A stretch of DNA of 64,000 nucleotides from Agrobacterium larrymoorei (GTDB lineage Bacteria; Pseudomonadota; Alphaproteobacteria; Rhizobiales; Rhizobiaceae): contig NZ_CP039691.1 of the NCBI RefSeq assembly GCF_005145045.1, positions 200,001 through 264,000 of the forward strand, written 5' to 3'. A program made the translations under genes and the position numbers. This document shows, piece after piece, positions 1 to 9,202 of the stretch. The notes beneath the pieces were generated by a model that saw nothing but the letters and a program-made list of their open reading frames with translations, searched no databases and was not told where the DNA came from. Each line of letters opens with the position of its first letter. Position 1 is the stretch's first letter.

Positions 1-1
1 G

Positions 2-2410
2 CTGGCAAAGACGGGGAGAGTTGTTCTCTCAGCTCCCCCAGGTGCCGGTAAGACGACCATCGTGCCGCTTTTTCTTCTCGATCAGCCATGGCTGGGCGGA
101 GGCAAGATCATTCTGCTGGAACCGAGACGGCTTGCGGCGCGCGCTGCGGCAAGCCGGATGGCGTCTCTTCTAGGGGGGGCGGTGGGTGAAACCGTCGGCT
201 ACAGAATGCGTCTCGATAATCGCGTCTCTGCAAAAACGCGGATCGAGGTGGTGACGGAAGGCGTCTTTGCACGGATGGTTCTGGACGATCCGGAACTCGG
301 CGGCGTTTCTGCCGTCATATTCGATGAGTTTCACGAAAGATCGCTGGATGGCGATTTCGGTTTGGCGCTGGCGCTCGATGTACAGGCGGGTCTGCGAGAA
401 GATTTGCGCATTCTCGTCATGTCGGCGACGCTGGATGTGGAGCGCATCAGCGCCCTTCTCGATCAGGCTCCTATTGTAAAAAGCCTTGGGCGCAGCTTTC
501 CCATTGAAGTGAGATATGACGAGCGACCGGGACAGGAGCGCATTGAGGACAGGGTTGCGCGTGCTATCCTGGATGCGCACGCTTCCGAGACCGGATCGAT
601 CCTGGCATTTTTACCCGGACAAGCGGAAATTACGCGCACCGCCGAGAGGTTGAACGGGAAGTTCGGCACCGATACGGACGTCATTCCGCTTTACGGCAAC
701 CTTTCGCAGAAAGAGCAGGACGCTGCGATCAAGCCGTCGGAGGCTGGTAAGCGCAAGATCGTGCTGGCGACCTCGATTGCAGAAACCTCCATCACCATCG
801 ATGGCGTGCGCGTCGTTATCGATAGCGGGCTGCAGCGCCTTCCCGTTTTCGAACCATCGACAGGTATTACCCGGCTGGAGACGGTGAAAGTGTCACGCGC
901 TTCGGCTGAACAGAGAGCAGGCCGCGCCGGGCGAACGGAGCCGGGCGTGGCCATCCGGCTATGGCACTCGGGACAGACGGCAGCGTTGCCCGCTTTCACG
1001 CCGCCGCAAATTCTGGCCAGCGATCTTGCGGGATTTGCGCTCGATCTCGCCCATTGGGGCGTGAGCGACCCAACTGCGCTGAAATTCCTCGACCAGCCTC
1101 CTCAAGCGACGTTGAAGGAAGCAACCGCTTTGCTTCAAAGCCTTGGCGCGATGGATCAGGCAGGCAGCATCACCGCGCGTGGAAAGCTCATGCGAGGATT
1201 GGCGCTCCCCCCTCGCCTTTCCGCGATGGTTCTGGCGGCGAATGAACAGGGATTTGCTGACGATGCGGCACTGCTTGCCGTTCTGCTGACGGAACAGGGG
1301 CTTGGCGGGAACGATATCGATCTGGAAGAACGGCTGCGTCGGTTCAAAAACGAAAGAGGTGAGCGCGCTACGGCTGCGAAGGGTCTGGCGAAGCGTCTCG
1401 CTTCCGGCCTTCCCGGCAAGACAACGGTAGCAGCAGCAGGGGCGATAACGGTTGGGCAGCTTTTATTGCACGCGTTTCCGGACCGCATCGCTTTGCAGCG
1501 TGGGGCGCGTGGTCGATATGTGATGGCGAATGGCCGGGGTGGCGAGCTTGCCGAAACGGAGCGCCTGGCGGCTGAGAAAATGCTGATCGTCGCCGATATC
1601 GTTGGACGCGCTGCTCAGCCACGCATTCTGGCCGCCGCCTCTATCGACAGGGCGGATGTCGAAGCCTTTTTGCCCGAAGCGATCAAAAAGGAAGATCAGC
1701 TTTTCTTCGACAAGGCGAGCGGCCAGGTCCGCGCACGGCGTGTGACGCGGATTGGCGCCATCATTCTGGATGAAACGCCCCTTGCGCGACCAACGGGTGC
1801 GAAGGCGGCGCAGGCTCTGGCCAATGGCGTGCGCGAATATGGCCTCAGCATCCTGCCTCTATCGAAGGAAGCGAAGCAATTTCGCCATCGGCTTGGTTTT
1901 CTTTACCGCAGTGTCGGTGAGCCATGGCCGGATACGAGCGACGAAGCCCTGATCGAGCGGCTGGATGAGTGGTTCGTGCCTTTTCAGCATGATGCGAAGA
2001 CAATTCATGAGATCAGCGGCGGAAATATTATCGAGGGCTTGCGGTCGCTGGTTCCCCATGAGGAGCAGCGCAATCTTGGCAAACTTCTTCCCACGCATTT
2101 CGAAGCGCCGACCGGGCAGAAACATCCGATCAGTTACGAAGGCGAAGAGCCGACGCTGACCATCCGCGTGCAGGAGTTGTTCGGATTGAAGGAACATCCG
2201 AGTGTGGCGGGCGGCAAATTGCCACTGCTGCTGGAATTGACCTCGCCTGCCCACAGGCCGATACAGACGACACGGGATTTGCCGGGCTTCTGGGCCGGGT
2301 CGTGGAAAGACGTTCGTGCCGATATGCGCGGTCGTTACCCGCGCCATCCCTGGCCGGAAGATCCGGCATCGGCACAACCAACGCACCGCGCAAAACCGCG
2401 CGGCACATGA
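2..2410 (+). CDS. hrpB: ATP-dependent helicase HrpB (5' end cut by window)
   Basis: DEAH/RHA-type RNA helicase. The reading frame is open from base 2, so the gene starts to the left of the window. The first visible codons carry the Walker A loop (APPGAGKTT, about bases 32-58). Motif II follows as DEFH within VIFDEFHERS (about 323-352), motif III as SAT in VMSATLD, and motif VI as QRAGRAGR near 910. The C-terminal third is the HrpB-specific region, ending with a WPEDP stretch. HrpB family proteins are about 820 residues long, so only a few tens of residues are missing. The cellular role in this lineage is not established. The stop is 16 bases before the actS start, so co-transcription with actS is possible. 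Confidence 0.93.
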   Translation: MAKTGRVVLSAPPGAGKTTIVPLFLLDQPWLGGGKIILLEPRRLAARAAASRMASLLGGAVGETVGYRMRLDNRVSAKTRIEVVTEGVFARMVLDDPELGGVSAVIFDEFHERSLDGDFGLALALDVQAGLREDLRILVMSATLDVERISALLDQAPIVKSLGRSFPIEVRYDERPGQERIEDRVARAILDAHASETGSILAFLPGQAEITRTAERLNGKFGTDTDVIPLYGNLSQKEQDAAIKPSEAGKRKIVLATSIAETSITIDGVRVVIDSGLQRLPVFEPSTGITRLETVKVSRASAEQRAGRAGRTEPGVAIRLWHSGQTAALPAFTPPQILASDLAGFALDLAHWGVSDPTALKFLDQPPQATLKEATALLQSLGAMDQAGSITARGKLMRGLALPPRLSAMVLAANEQGFADDAALLAVLLTEQGLGGNDIDLEERLRRFKNERGERATAAKGLAKRLASGLPGKTTVAAAGAITVGQLLLHAFPDRIALQRGARGRYVMANGRGGELAETERLAAEKMLIVADIVGRAAQPRILAAASIDRADVEAFLPEAIKKEDQLFFDKASGQVRARRVTRIGAIILDETPLARPTGAKAAQALANGVREYGLSILPLSKEAKQFRHRLGFLYRSVGEPWPDTSDEALIERLDEWFVPFQHDAKTIHEISGGNIIEGLRSLVPHEEQRNLGKLLPTHFEAPTGQKHPISYEGEEPTLTIRVQELFGLKEHPSVAGGKLPLLLELTSPAHRPIQTTRDLPGFWAGSWKDVRADMRGRYPRHPWPEDPASAQPTHRAKPRGT

Positions 2411-2426
2411 CCAACGGAGACGGCAG

Positions 2427-3731
2427 ATGGCAGCCCAGCCAGTAGAAACCACGAGGTTCGGTCGCGCCAGCCGTCAGATTCGCCTGCAAACAATCGTCTG
2501 GCTGCGCTGGCTGGCCGTGGTGGGGCAGAGTGTCACGATCCTGATCGTCGCTTTCGGTCTGGGCTTTCCTCTGCCGTTGCTGACCTGCGCCGTCCTGATT
2601 GCTGCGTTGGCTGTGGCCAATCTATTCCTCTCTGCGCGCTTTCCTGCGACCTACCGTCTGGAGGCATGGGAAGCGACGCTTCTTCTTGCCTTCGATCTGC
2701 TACAGCTCACCGCGCTGATCTACATTACCGGTGGTCTTTCCAACCCGTTTGCGCCATTGATCTGCGTGCAGGTCATCATTGCCTTTGCCTCACAGCCGCT
2801 GAAGCATTCTCTCATATTGTTGTCCTTCGCGATTGTTTGCGTTACCGCCATCGCCTTCTCACCTTTTCCTGTTCCATGGTATCCCGGCGAGGAACTGCCT
2901 ATCCAGCTCATCATCCATGTCGGGATCTGGTGCTCCATCACTGCGATGATGTTTTTCGCGGCCTTCTATGCCTACCGCGTTTCCCACGAAGCGAACCAGC
3001 TGGCGGACGCTTTAGCGGCAACGGAACTTGTGCTGGAACGGGAAAAACATCTTTCGCAACTGGATGGTCTGGCAGCAGCCGCAGCGCATGAGCTTGGTAC
3101 GCCACTCGCCACCATCAGCGTCGTCGCCAAGGAAATGGAGCGGGAGCTTGGAAAGGATGCCCGGTTTGGCGAGGACGTTGCCCTGCTGCGCAGCCAGAGC
3201 GAAAGATGCCGCGACATATTGCGTCGGCTCACATCTCTTTCAGCCGAGGGTGACGAGCACCTGCGCAGGCTGCCCCTTTCTTCCCTTATGGAAGAGGTGA
3301 TGGCGCCGCATCGTGAGTTTGGCGTGAAACTGCATCTGGTGGAAAAATCAGGCCGCGCGAACGAGCCGGTCGGTGCGCGGAATGCCGGAATTCTTTATGG
3401 GCTCGGCAACCTCATCGAAAACGCCGTCGATTACGCAACCGAGATCGTGACGATTACCGTCGAGCACGATCAGCAGCAGGTCAAAATCATCATCGAAGAC
3501 GACGGCGACGGATATGCGCCTGACATTTTGACCAGAATTGGCGATCCTTATGTCACCAAACGCCACAGCGATACGACGGCGGGCGGCTTGGGTCTCGGTC
3601 TTTTCATTGCGAAGACTTTGCTGGAACGGTCCGGGGCTTCGCTGAATTTCGAGAATCGTGGACCAAATGCCGCAGGTGCGCGGGTCACGGTGATCTGGCC
3701 TCGTTCAGTCATGGACGATAATAGAGGCTGA
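2427..3731 (+). CDS. actS: Redox-sensing histidine kinase ActS/RegB
   Basis: Membrane sensor kinase of the RegB/PrrB/ActS family, which phosphorylates ActR in response to the redox state of the quinone pool. The protein is 434 residues. The N-terminal half is hydrophobic with about six membrane segments. The family's quinone-binding heptad GGLSNPF is at residues 102-108. The H-box HELGTPLATI puts the phospho-acceptor at His221, and the redox-active cysteine of the family corresponds to Cys261 (SERCRDIL). The ATPase part has N and G boxes (NLIENAVDYA, GGLGLGLFIAKTLL). I chose the ATG at 2427 because the longer frame from 2316 runs inside hrpB. actR follows after a short gap. Confidence 0.93.
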   Translation: MAAQPVETTRFGRASRQIRLQTIVWLRWLAVVGQSVTILIVAFGLGFPLPLLTCAVLIAALAVANLFLSARFPATYRLEAWEATLLLAFDLLQLTALIYITGGLSNPFAPLICVQVIIAFASQPLKHSLILLSFAIVCVTAIAFSPFPVPWYPGEELPIQLIIHVGIWCSITAMMFFAAFYAYRVSHEANQLADALAATELVLEREKHLSQLDGLAAAAAHELGTPLATISVVAKEMERELGKDARFGEDVALLRSQSERCRDILRRLTSLSAEGDEHLRRLPLSSLMEEVMAPHREFGVKLHLVEKSGRANEPVGARNAGILYGLGNLIENAVDYATEIVTITVEHDQQQVKIIIEDDGDGYAPDILTRIGDPYVTKRHSDTTAGGLGLGLFIAKTLLERSGASLNFENRGPNAAGARVTVIWPRSVMDDNRG

Positions 3732-3796
3732 CGATCTTACACTTACCGAGCGTGAGCGTTAGTATCCGTGCAAGTGACATGGCTGGAGGTTTGAGG

Positions 3797-4381
3797 ATGA
3801 GCGACGACGATCAAAGTCAGAATGCAAGCGTGGTGGCGACATCAGATGCAATCGGGCCAGACAAATCGCTGCTGATCGTCGATGACGACGGACCCTTCCT
3901 GCGCAGGCTGGCCCGCGCCATGGAAACCCGTGGCTTCGTGGTGGATACGGCTGAATTGGTCAGCGAAGGTATTGCGAAATCAAAAATCGCGCCGCCGAAA
4001 TATGCCGTGGTCGATCTTCGGCTGGGCGATGGTAACGGTCTCGAAGTGATAGAAGCCATTCGCCAGCATCGCGACGACACGCAGATCGTGGTGTTGACGG
4101 GCTATGGAAACATTGCGACTGCGGTCACCGCCGTCAAGCTCGGCGCTCTGGATTATCTGGCCAAACCTGCGGATGCGGACGACGTGTTCAACGCGCTGAC
4201 GCAGCGCGAGGGAGACCGGATGGAAGTGCCGGAAAACCCGATGTCCGCCGACCGGGTGCGGTGGGAGCACATTCAGCGCGTCTATGAGATGTGCGAACGC
4301 AACGTGTCGGAGACGGCGAGGCGCCTGAATATGCATCGCCGCACCTTGCAACGTATTCTAGCAAAGCGCGCGCCGAAGTAA
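3797..4381 (+). CDS. actR: Response regulator ActR/RegA
   Basis: Partner of ActS. In rhizobia this family controls genes for carbon and nitrogen fixation, respiration and acid tolerance. The protein is 194 residues. It has a receiver domain with acidic pocket VDDD (residues 28-31) and phospho-acceptor Asp73 in VVDLRLGDGNG, and a conserved Lys in AKPAD. A short linker leads to a Fis-type helix-turn-helix (ERNVSETARRLNMHRRTLQR) that is nearly invariant in RegA proteins. The start at 3797 is preceded by GGAGGT at 3785-3790; in-frame starts at 3752 (GTG) and 3779 (ATG) are possible but lack a good ribosome site. Only about 65 bases separate it from actS. Confidence 0.92.
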   Translation: MSDDDQSQNASVVATSDAIGPDKSLLIVDDDGPFLRRLARAMETRGFVVDTAELVSEGIAKSKIAPPKYAVVDLRLGDGNGLEVIEAIRQHRDDTQIVVLTGYGNIATAVTAVKLGALDYLAKPADADDVFNALTQREGDRMEVPENPMSADRVRWEHIQRVYEMCERNVSETARRLNMHRRTLQRILAKRAPK

Positions 4382-4383
4382 AT

Positions 4384-4869
4384 CTAGTCGGAATAGCTGG
4401 TGCCCGTGGACCATTCCGCCATCATCAGGCGGCGGGCGGCGGTTCGGGAGAAATCCAGCATGACCGATTTGCGGGTTGCCGGTGGCAGGCGGTGTTCAGG
4501 CGCTTCTCTCAAAAGATGCGCGCCGTAACCATCGGAGACGAAAAGCCCGCATTCTTCCGGAAAGATATCCAGCGGCACGCCGGCGTGCGTGGCGAAGAAC
4601 AGCCGGTCGCAATGCAGGCGGTAATCCGGCCATTTGCGATCCACCCGGAAATCCTCGATAGAGGATTTGATCTCGATGATCCAGATTTCACCCTTGACCG
4701 ACAGGCTGATCAGGTCCGCCCGCCTGCCGCTTGCAAGCGGAAGTTCAGGCAAGACTGAATGGCGCATCTCATTGAGCAACACCTGTACGCCGCGGCGAAC
4801 CAGCATGGCTTTTTCTGACTGACGACCGTCGATTAACGGATTGTTGTTGGTAAGCGAAAGAATAGTCAT
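4384..4869 (-). CDS. mmcB: MmcB family DNA repair protein
   Basis: Small protein of the MmcB family (PF06319). In Caulobacter MmcB is linked to SOS-independent, mitomycin C-induced repair, and it has a PD-(D/E)XK nuclease-like fold. Here a core of the form RRADLISLS ... GEIWIIEIKSS ... DFRVDRKWPDY supplies the Asp, Glu-x-Lys and basic residues expected of such a fold. The start at 4869 gives 161 residues; the frame stays open upstream to 4959, but that would add a low-complexity tail. It converges with actR with only two bases between the stop codons. The ATG faces the divergent ldt gene. Confidence 0.82.
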   Translation of the reverse strand: MTILSLTNNNPLIDGRQSEKAMLVRRGVQVLLNEMRHSVLPELPLASGRRADLISLSVKGEIWIIEIKSSIEDFRVDRKWPDYRLHCDRLFFATHAGVPLDIFPEECGLFVSDGYGAHLLREAPEHRLPPATRKSVMLDFSRTAARRLMMAEWSTGTSYSD

Positions 4870-5054
4870 GGACAGGCTCTGGAAAACGCCCCCTGAGATT
4901 GTTGCAAAAACACCATGAAGCAGCAATTTTGCACTGTCTGCAGTCTTGCTGCGGTGCAATGGCTTGCCAAGACAAGCTTAATCGAAAATAACCCGATTAT
5001 TCAATATCGCTTCATGCATCGCTTATATAAGCGAATTTTTCCGCGAGAACACCC
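4870..5054. promoter_or_regulatory. Divergent promoter region mmcB / L,D-transpeptidase
   Basis: This 185-base gap lies between two divergent genes and must hold both promoters. The right half is AT-rich, and includes a short palindromic stretch (TCGCTTATATAAGCGA, 5020-5035) immediately before the L,D-transpeptidase start. That stretch could be an operator or a leader hairpin. I cannot assign a regulator. Confidence 0.35.
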
Positions 5055-5741
5055 ATGCGCATTCGCACTTCATTGACTGCACTCGGCCTTTTGTCTGCCC
5101 TTGCACTGGCTGGCTGCGCGTCCACGACGACCGAAACCGCCTCTGCCCGTCCTGCTGCTGCTCCTGTTGTGGTTGAAACCACACAGATTTTCGGCGACGA
5201 GGTTTATGGCGCGACCACGGACGCCGGATACGCCCTGCCTGCTATCCCGATCAACCGCGTGGACAAGAAGTTCCACCGCCAGATCGTGAACTTCGAAACC
5301 CCTGAAAAGGCGGGCACGGTCATCGTCAATACGCGCGAGCGCTTCCTTTATTACATCCTGCCCGGCGGCAAGGCCGTTCGCTACGGTATCGGCGTCGGCA
5401 AGCAGGGCTTTGCCTGGGCCGGTGAAGCCTATGTTGCCTGGAAACAGGAATGGCCGATGTGGCATCCGCCTAAGGAAATGGCACAGCGCAAGCCTGAAAT
5501 CGCCAAGTATGTCGAAGCGGGCATGGGCCCCGGCATCACCAACCCGCTTGGCGCGCGTGCCATGTACCTCTTCAACGATAAGGGCCAGGACACGCTGTTC
5601 CGCATTCACGGTTCGCCAGAATGGGCGTCTATCGGTACCGCTGCTTCTTCCGGCTGCATCCGTATGATCAATCAGGACGTGATCGACCTTTACAGCCGTA
5701 TCCGTCCGGGCCGTACATCCAAGGTTATCGTGATCCAGTAA
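5055..5741 (+). CDS. L,D-transpeptidase (YkuD domain) lipoprotein
   Basis: Periplasmic enzyme that forms 3-3 peptidoglycan cross-links or attaches proteins to peptidoglycan. The N-terminus is a lipoprotein signal with lipobox LAGC, lipidated Cys at residue 21. The YkuD domain spans about residues 80-228. The catalytic signature is seen as HGSPEW followed by SSGCIRM, with the nucleophile Cys201. The protein is 228 residues, usual for the ErfK/YbiS type. Agrobacterium-type bacteria have many such genes, consistent with peptidoglycan rich in L,D cross-links. The gene stands alone and is followed by a strong bidirectional terminator. Confidence 0.92.
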   Translation: MRIRTSLTALGLLSALALAGCASTTTETASARPAAAPVVVETTQIFGDEVYGATTDAGYALPAIPINRVDKKFHRQIVNFETPEKAGTVIVNTRERFLYYILPGGKAVRYGIGVGKQGFAWAGEAYVAWKQEWPMWHPPKEMAQRKPEIAKYVEAGMGPGITNPLGARAMYLFNDKGQDTLFRIHGSPEWASIGTAASSGCIRMINQDVIDLYSRIRPGRTSKVIVIQ

Positions 5742-5761
5742 ATCTGGAGCACATCGAACAC

Positions 5762-5797
5762 AAAAAAGCCGCCGAGGATTTTCCCGGCGGCTTTTTT
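5762..5797. terminator. Bidirectional intrinsic terminator
   Basis: A 7-bp GC stem (GCCGCCG / CGGCGGC) is flanked by A6 on the left and T6 on the right. It can terminate both the L,D-transpeptidase gene (+) and glcB (-). Confidence 0.9.
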
Positions 5798-5812
5798 GTT
5801 TGGTCAGAAGAA

Positions 5813-7981
5813 TCAAGCGCCCTGTTTCGCCTTCAGCTCAAGGCGGCGGCGGTGGAGGACTGGTTCGGTGTAGCCGTTCGGCTGCTCCCTGCCCTTCAGG
5901 ACAAGCTCGACAGCAGCTTGGAAGGCTACCGAATCATCGAAGTTGCCAGCCATGGGACGGTAGGCCCCGTCTCCGGCATTCTGCTGATCCACGACTGCGG
6001 CCATCCGCTTCATTGTTTCGACAATCTGCTCTTCGGACACGACGCCGTGGCGCAGCCAGTTGGCCATGTGCTGGGCGGAGATACGCAAGGTCGCGCGGTC
6101 TTCCATCAGGCCGATATTGTTGATATCGGGCACCTTGGAGCAACCGACGCCCTGATCGACCCAGCGAACGACATAGCCGAGAATGCCTTGGGCATTGTTA
6201 TCGAGTTCCCGCTGAATGTCTTCCGGTGACCAGTTCGGACGAACGGCAACAGGAACCGAGAGGATATCGGCAAGCTTGGCGCGTCCGCGGCTTTTCAGGC
6301 CTTCCTGTACGTGAGACACATCGACTTTATGGTAATGCGTCGCATGCAGCGTCGCAGCCGTTGGCGATGGCACCCAGGCCGTGTTTGCGCCAGCCTTCGG
6401 ATGCGCTATCTTCTGGTCCAGCATGGCCGCCATAAGATCCGGCATGGCCCACATGCCCTTGCCGATCTGTGCGTGACCGGAGAGGCCGCATTCCAGACCG
6501 ATATCGACGTTCCAGTTTTCATAGGCCGCAATCCATGCGGCCTGCTTCATGTCACCCTTGCGGATCATCGGACCCGCTTCCATCGACGTATGAATTTCAT
6601 CGCCGGTGCGGTCGAGGAAGCCGGTATTGATGAAGACGACGCGATCCTTGGCGGCGCGGATGCATTCCTTCAGATTGACCGTCGTGCGGCGTTCCTCATC
6701 CATAATGCCCATTTTCATGGTATTGGGCTGCATTCCGATCAGCGCTTCGACGCGCGTGAAGATTTCGGCAGCAAAGGCCACCTCTTCCGGGCCATGCATC
6801 TTCGGCTTGACCACATACATGGAGCCCGCGCGCGAATTCTGGTGGCGGCCATTCGGGCCGACATCGTAGAGCGCGATCAGGCCGGTGATGACCGCATCCA
6901 TGATGCCTTCGGGAACTTCTCCGCCATCACGATCCAAAATAGCCGGATTCGTCATGAGGTGGCCGACATTGCGAACCAGCATCAGCGAGCGACCGGGAAG
7001 CGTCAGCGCCGAACCATCGGGAGCCGTATAATTGCGGTCCGGGTTCAGGCTGCGGGTAAAGCTTTTTCCGCCCTTCGAGACCTCTTCCGTCAGATCACCG
7101 CGCATCAGGCCAAGCCAGTTGAGATAGACAACGATCTTGTCTTCCGCATCGACGGCTGCGACCGAATCTTCGCAATCCATGATCGTCGTCAGGGCTGATT
7201 CGAGGATGACGTCGGAAATGCCCGCCGAATCGCTCTTGCCGATGGCGGTCGTCGGGTCGATGGCGATTTCGATATGGATGCCATTCTTCTTCAGAAGAAT
7301 GGCAGATGGCTCGGAAGCCTCACCGTTGAAGCCTGCGAACTGGCCCTTATCATTCAAGCCAACAGCGCCTCCATCGACATCCAGCTGCAAGACGCCGTCA
7401 ACGACCTTGATGCCGCTGATGTCAGACCAGCTGCCTTTGAGAAGCGGCGCAGATTCATCGAGGAAGGAACGAGCCCAGGCGATAACCTTTTCGCCGCGCT
7501 TCGGATTGTACCCCCTACCCTTTTCGGCACCGTCCTCTTCTGAAATGGCGTCCGTGCCATAAAGCGCATCATAGAGCGAACCCCAGCGCGCATTGGCGGC
7601 ATTGAGAGCGTAGCGCGCATTCATGACCGGCACTACGAGCTGCGGCCCGGCCAGTTCGGCAATCTCGGGATCGACATTCTGCGTGTTGACCCGGAAGGCG
7701 GCACCTTCGGGCACGATGTAGCCGATGTCTCGAAGGAAGGCCTCGTAGGCCGCAAGGTCTGATGGTGCGCCGTTTTCGCGGTACCAGCTATCAAGCTTCT
7801 CCTGAAAAGCGTCGCGCTTTTCCAGCAACTGCCTGTTCTTCGGTGCGAGATCGTGAACGATTTGGGAAAAGCCGCTGAAGAAGGTGTCTGCGCTCAGCCC
7901 GGTCTCCGGCAGAACCTCGTCCTTCAGAAAATGAAAAAGCGCTTCGTCAAACGAAAGTCCGTGGTTTTCGATGCGGCTCAC
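5813..7981 (-). CDS. glcB: Malate synthase G
   Basis: Condenses glyoxylate and acetyl-CoA to malate in the glyoxylate bypass and glycolate use. The protein is 722 residues, the usual length of monomeric malate synthase G. Recognisable segments are [15 protein letters not shown] (metal and active-site region), [48 protein letters not shown] and the C-terminal [23 protein letters not shown]. The start is a GTG at 7981 preceded by a GGGAGA ribosome site. It converges on the L,D-transpeptidase terminator and has no obvious operon partner. The matching isocitrate lyase is not in the window. Confidence 0.97.
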   Translation of the reverse strand: MSRIENHGLSFDEALFHFLKDEVLPETGLSADTFFSGFSQIVHDLAPKNRQLLEKRDAFQEKLDSWYRENGAPSDLAAYEAFLRDIGYIVPEGAAFRVNTQNVDPEIAELAGPQLVVPVMNARYALNAANARWGSLYDALYGTDAISEEDGAEKGRGYNPKRGEKVIAWARSFLDESAPLLKGSWSDISGIKVVDGVLQLDVDGGAVGLNDKGQFAGFNGEASEPSAILLKKNGIHIEIAIDPTTAIGKSDSAGISDVILESALTTIMDCEDSVAAVDAEDKIVVYLNWLGLMRGDLTEEVSKGGKSFTRSLNPDRNYTAPDGSALTLPGRSLMLVRNVGHLMTNPAILDRDGGEVPEGIMDAVITGLIALYDVGPNGRHQNSRAGSMYVVKPKMHGPEEVAFAAEIFTRVEALIGMQPNTMKMGIMDEERRTTVNLKECIRAAKDRVVFINTGFLDRTGDEIHTSMEAGPMIRKGDMKQAAWIAAYENWNVDIGLECGLSGHAQIGKGMWAMPDLMAAMLDQKIAHPKAGANTAWVPSPTAATLHATHYHKVDVSHVQEGLKSRGRAKLADILSVPVAVRPNWSPEDIQRELDNNAQGILGYVVRWVDQGVGCSKVPDINNIGLMEDRATLRISAQHMANWLRHGVVSEEQIVETMKRMAAVVDQQNAGDGAYRPMAGNFDDSVAFQAAVELVLKGREQPNGYTEPVLHRRRLELKAKQGA

Positions 7982-8100
7982 CTGATGTCTCCCTATGGGT
8001 GTTTGCCATAGAGTGACCAGTGAACGGCCCCCACGTCAACCGCAGAGGCGCATCAAAGATTTTTTCCATAATGGAAATAATCGATCCAGACCTGTTCCGA

Positions 8101-9054
8101 TTAAAGAAGCTTTTGCAGCTCTGGCAGCTTCTCGTTCACCCACCAGCCATAGTAGTTTTCTTCAGGCAAGACGGTGCCGCCGCTCTGGCGGTTTTTCTGT
8201 GCAAGAGCTGCGGCGCGTTGGCCGGAACCGCCGAGATTATAGAGCGTGGAGGTCAGGCCGGGATTTTTCGAGATATCCATATCGGCAATCGATTTGTAGT
8301 CATCGATCGACTTGCGGATGGCAGCGGCCATGAAGGCGAGCGAGTGATCCGGGTCCATGATCGAATTATAGACGCCAGCGGCATCGTTCTCGTCCAGCTT
8401 CTCATAACCCGACACACGCGTCACCATATCGGACAGCATGAGCGCGGTCAGCGGATTGATCTGGCCAAGCCCGAAGGTCTGTCCAGCATAGAATGGCTGG
8501 AAGAAGACAGCACTGAAACGATTGTCGGGATAGCTGACGCCATCAACCTTTTTGCCACGGAAGCTCGCTTCCCAGACATCGTCACGGCAGTTCCAAAGGC
8601 TATAGGAATCGCTCTTGGATTGGCACTTGGCGAATTGCGAATGCGTCAGAAACTGCGCAATCGTCTCATCCTTATAGCCGAAGCGGAAGCTGTTTCCGGC
8701 GTAGGAGGCCGCTTTCACATAATAGGATTGTAGCCGGTCATAGGCGTCCACGTTATAGGTATGTTCGCCAACGATGGCACCGATCATGTGGATGGGGTCG
8801 ATACCATAGCGGCTGGCCGTGGACTTGATTTTAGCGATGAGCTGCTTGTCGCTGGAGAGAAGGTCGTAAACCTTCTGGTATTTCCGCTCATAGGTGGAGT
8901 TGGATCCCTTCGTGCGCCTGGCCGAAGCTCCGGGCACGTTCGGCTGTTCTGCATTGCGGTTGCCCGGCGGCACGACGGTTGCCGCCTGCGCATAAGAAGG
9001 AGCGACAGTGCCAATGGCCAAAGTGGCGGCCAATGCCAGAAGAATTTTACGCAC
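8101..9054 (-). CDS. DUF1402 family secreted protein
   Basis: Conserved rhizobial protein of the DUF1402 family (PF07182), function unknown. The 317-residue product begins with a clear Sec signal peptide (charged MRK, hydrophobic core, cleavage near SYAQA-A). The middle of the protein reads like a lytic-transglycosylase or lysozyme fold: a glutamate in IVGEHTYN, FGLGQINPLTAL, and SLAFMAAAIRKSIDDY. This resemblance is an inference, but it suggests a periplasmic peptidoglycan hydrolase. The start is a GTG at 9054. It follows hslU on the same strand, but a strong terminator separates them. Confidence 0.8.
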   Translation of the reverse strand: MRKILLALAATLAIGTVAPSYAQAATVVPPGNRNAEQPNVPGASARRTKGSNSTYERKYQKVYDLLSSDKQLIAKIKSTASRYGIDPIHMIGAIVGEHTYNVDAYDRLQSYYVKAASYAGNSFRFGYKDETIAQFLTHSQFAKCQSKSDSYSLWNCRDDVWEASFRGKKVDGVSYPDNRFSAVFFQPFYAGQTFGLGQINPLTALMLSDMVTRVSGYEKLDENDAAGVYNSIMDPDHSLAFMAAAIRKSIDDYKSIADMDISKNPGLTSTLYNLGGSGQRAAALAQKNRQSGGTVLPEENYYGWWVNEKLPELQKLL

Positions 9055-9168
9055 GAGCGGATGCCTTTTCCCTTGCCGACGTCACGCCGGGATAATCCAC
9101 AGGATCGACTTTCAGGACTTCCTTAACGAAAAGAAAGGCCGGATGTCGAGAGAAGGCAGATAAAATAA

Positions 9169-9193
9169 GAGTGCGGCAATATTTGCCGCACTC
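9169..9193 (-). terminator. Intrinsic terminator downstream of hslU
   Basis: An 11-bp perfect stem (GAGTGCGGCAA / TTGCCGCACTC) with a 3-base loop lies just after the hslU stop. On the minus strand it is followed by TTATTTTAT, so it ends the hslVU transcript before the DUF1402 gene. Confidence 0.9.
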
Positions 9194-9202
9194 ATTAATA
9201 TT

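Noticed and set aside
9093..9101. TAATCCACA as a DnaA box
   Set aside because: An isolated single near-match upstream of the DUF1402 gene with no cluster or origin context.
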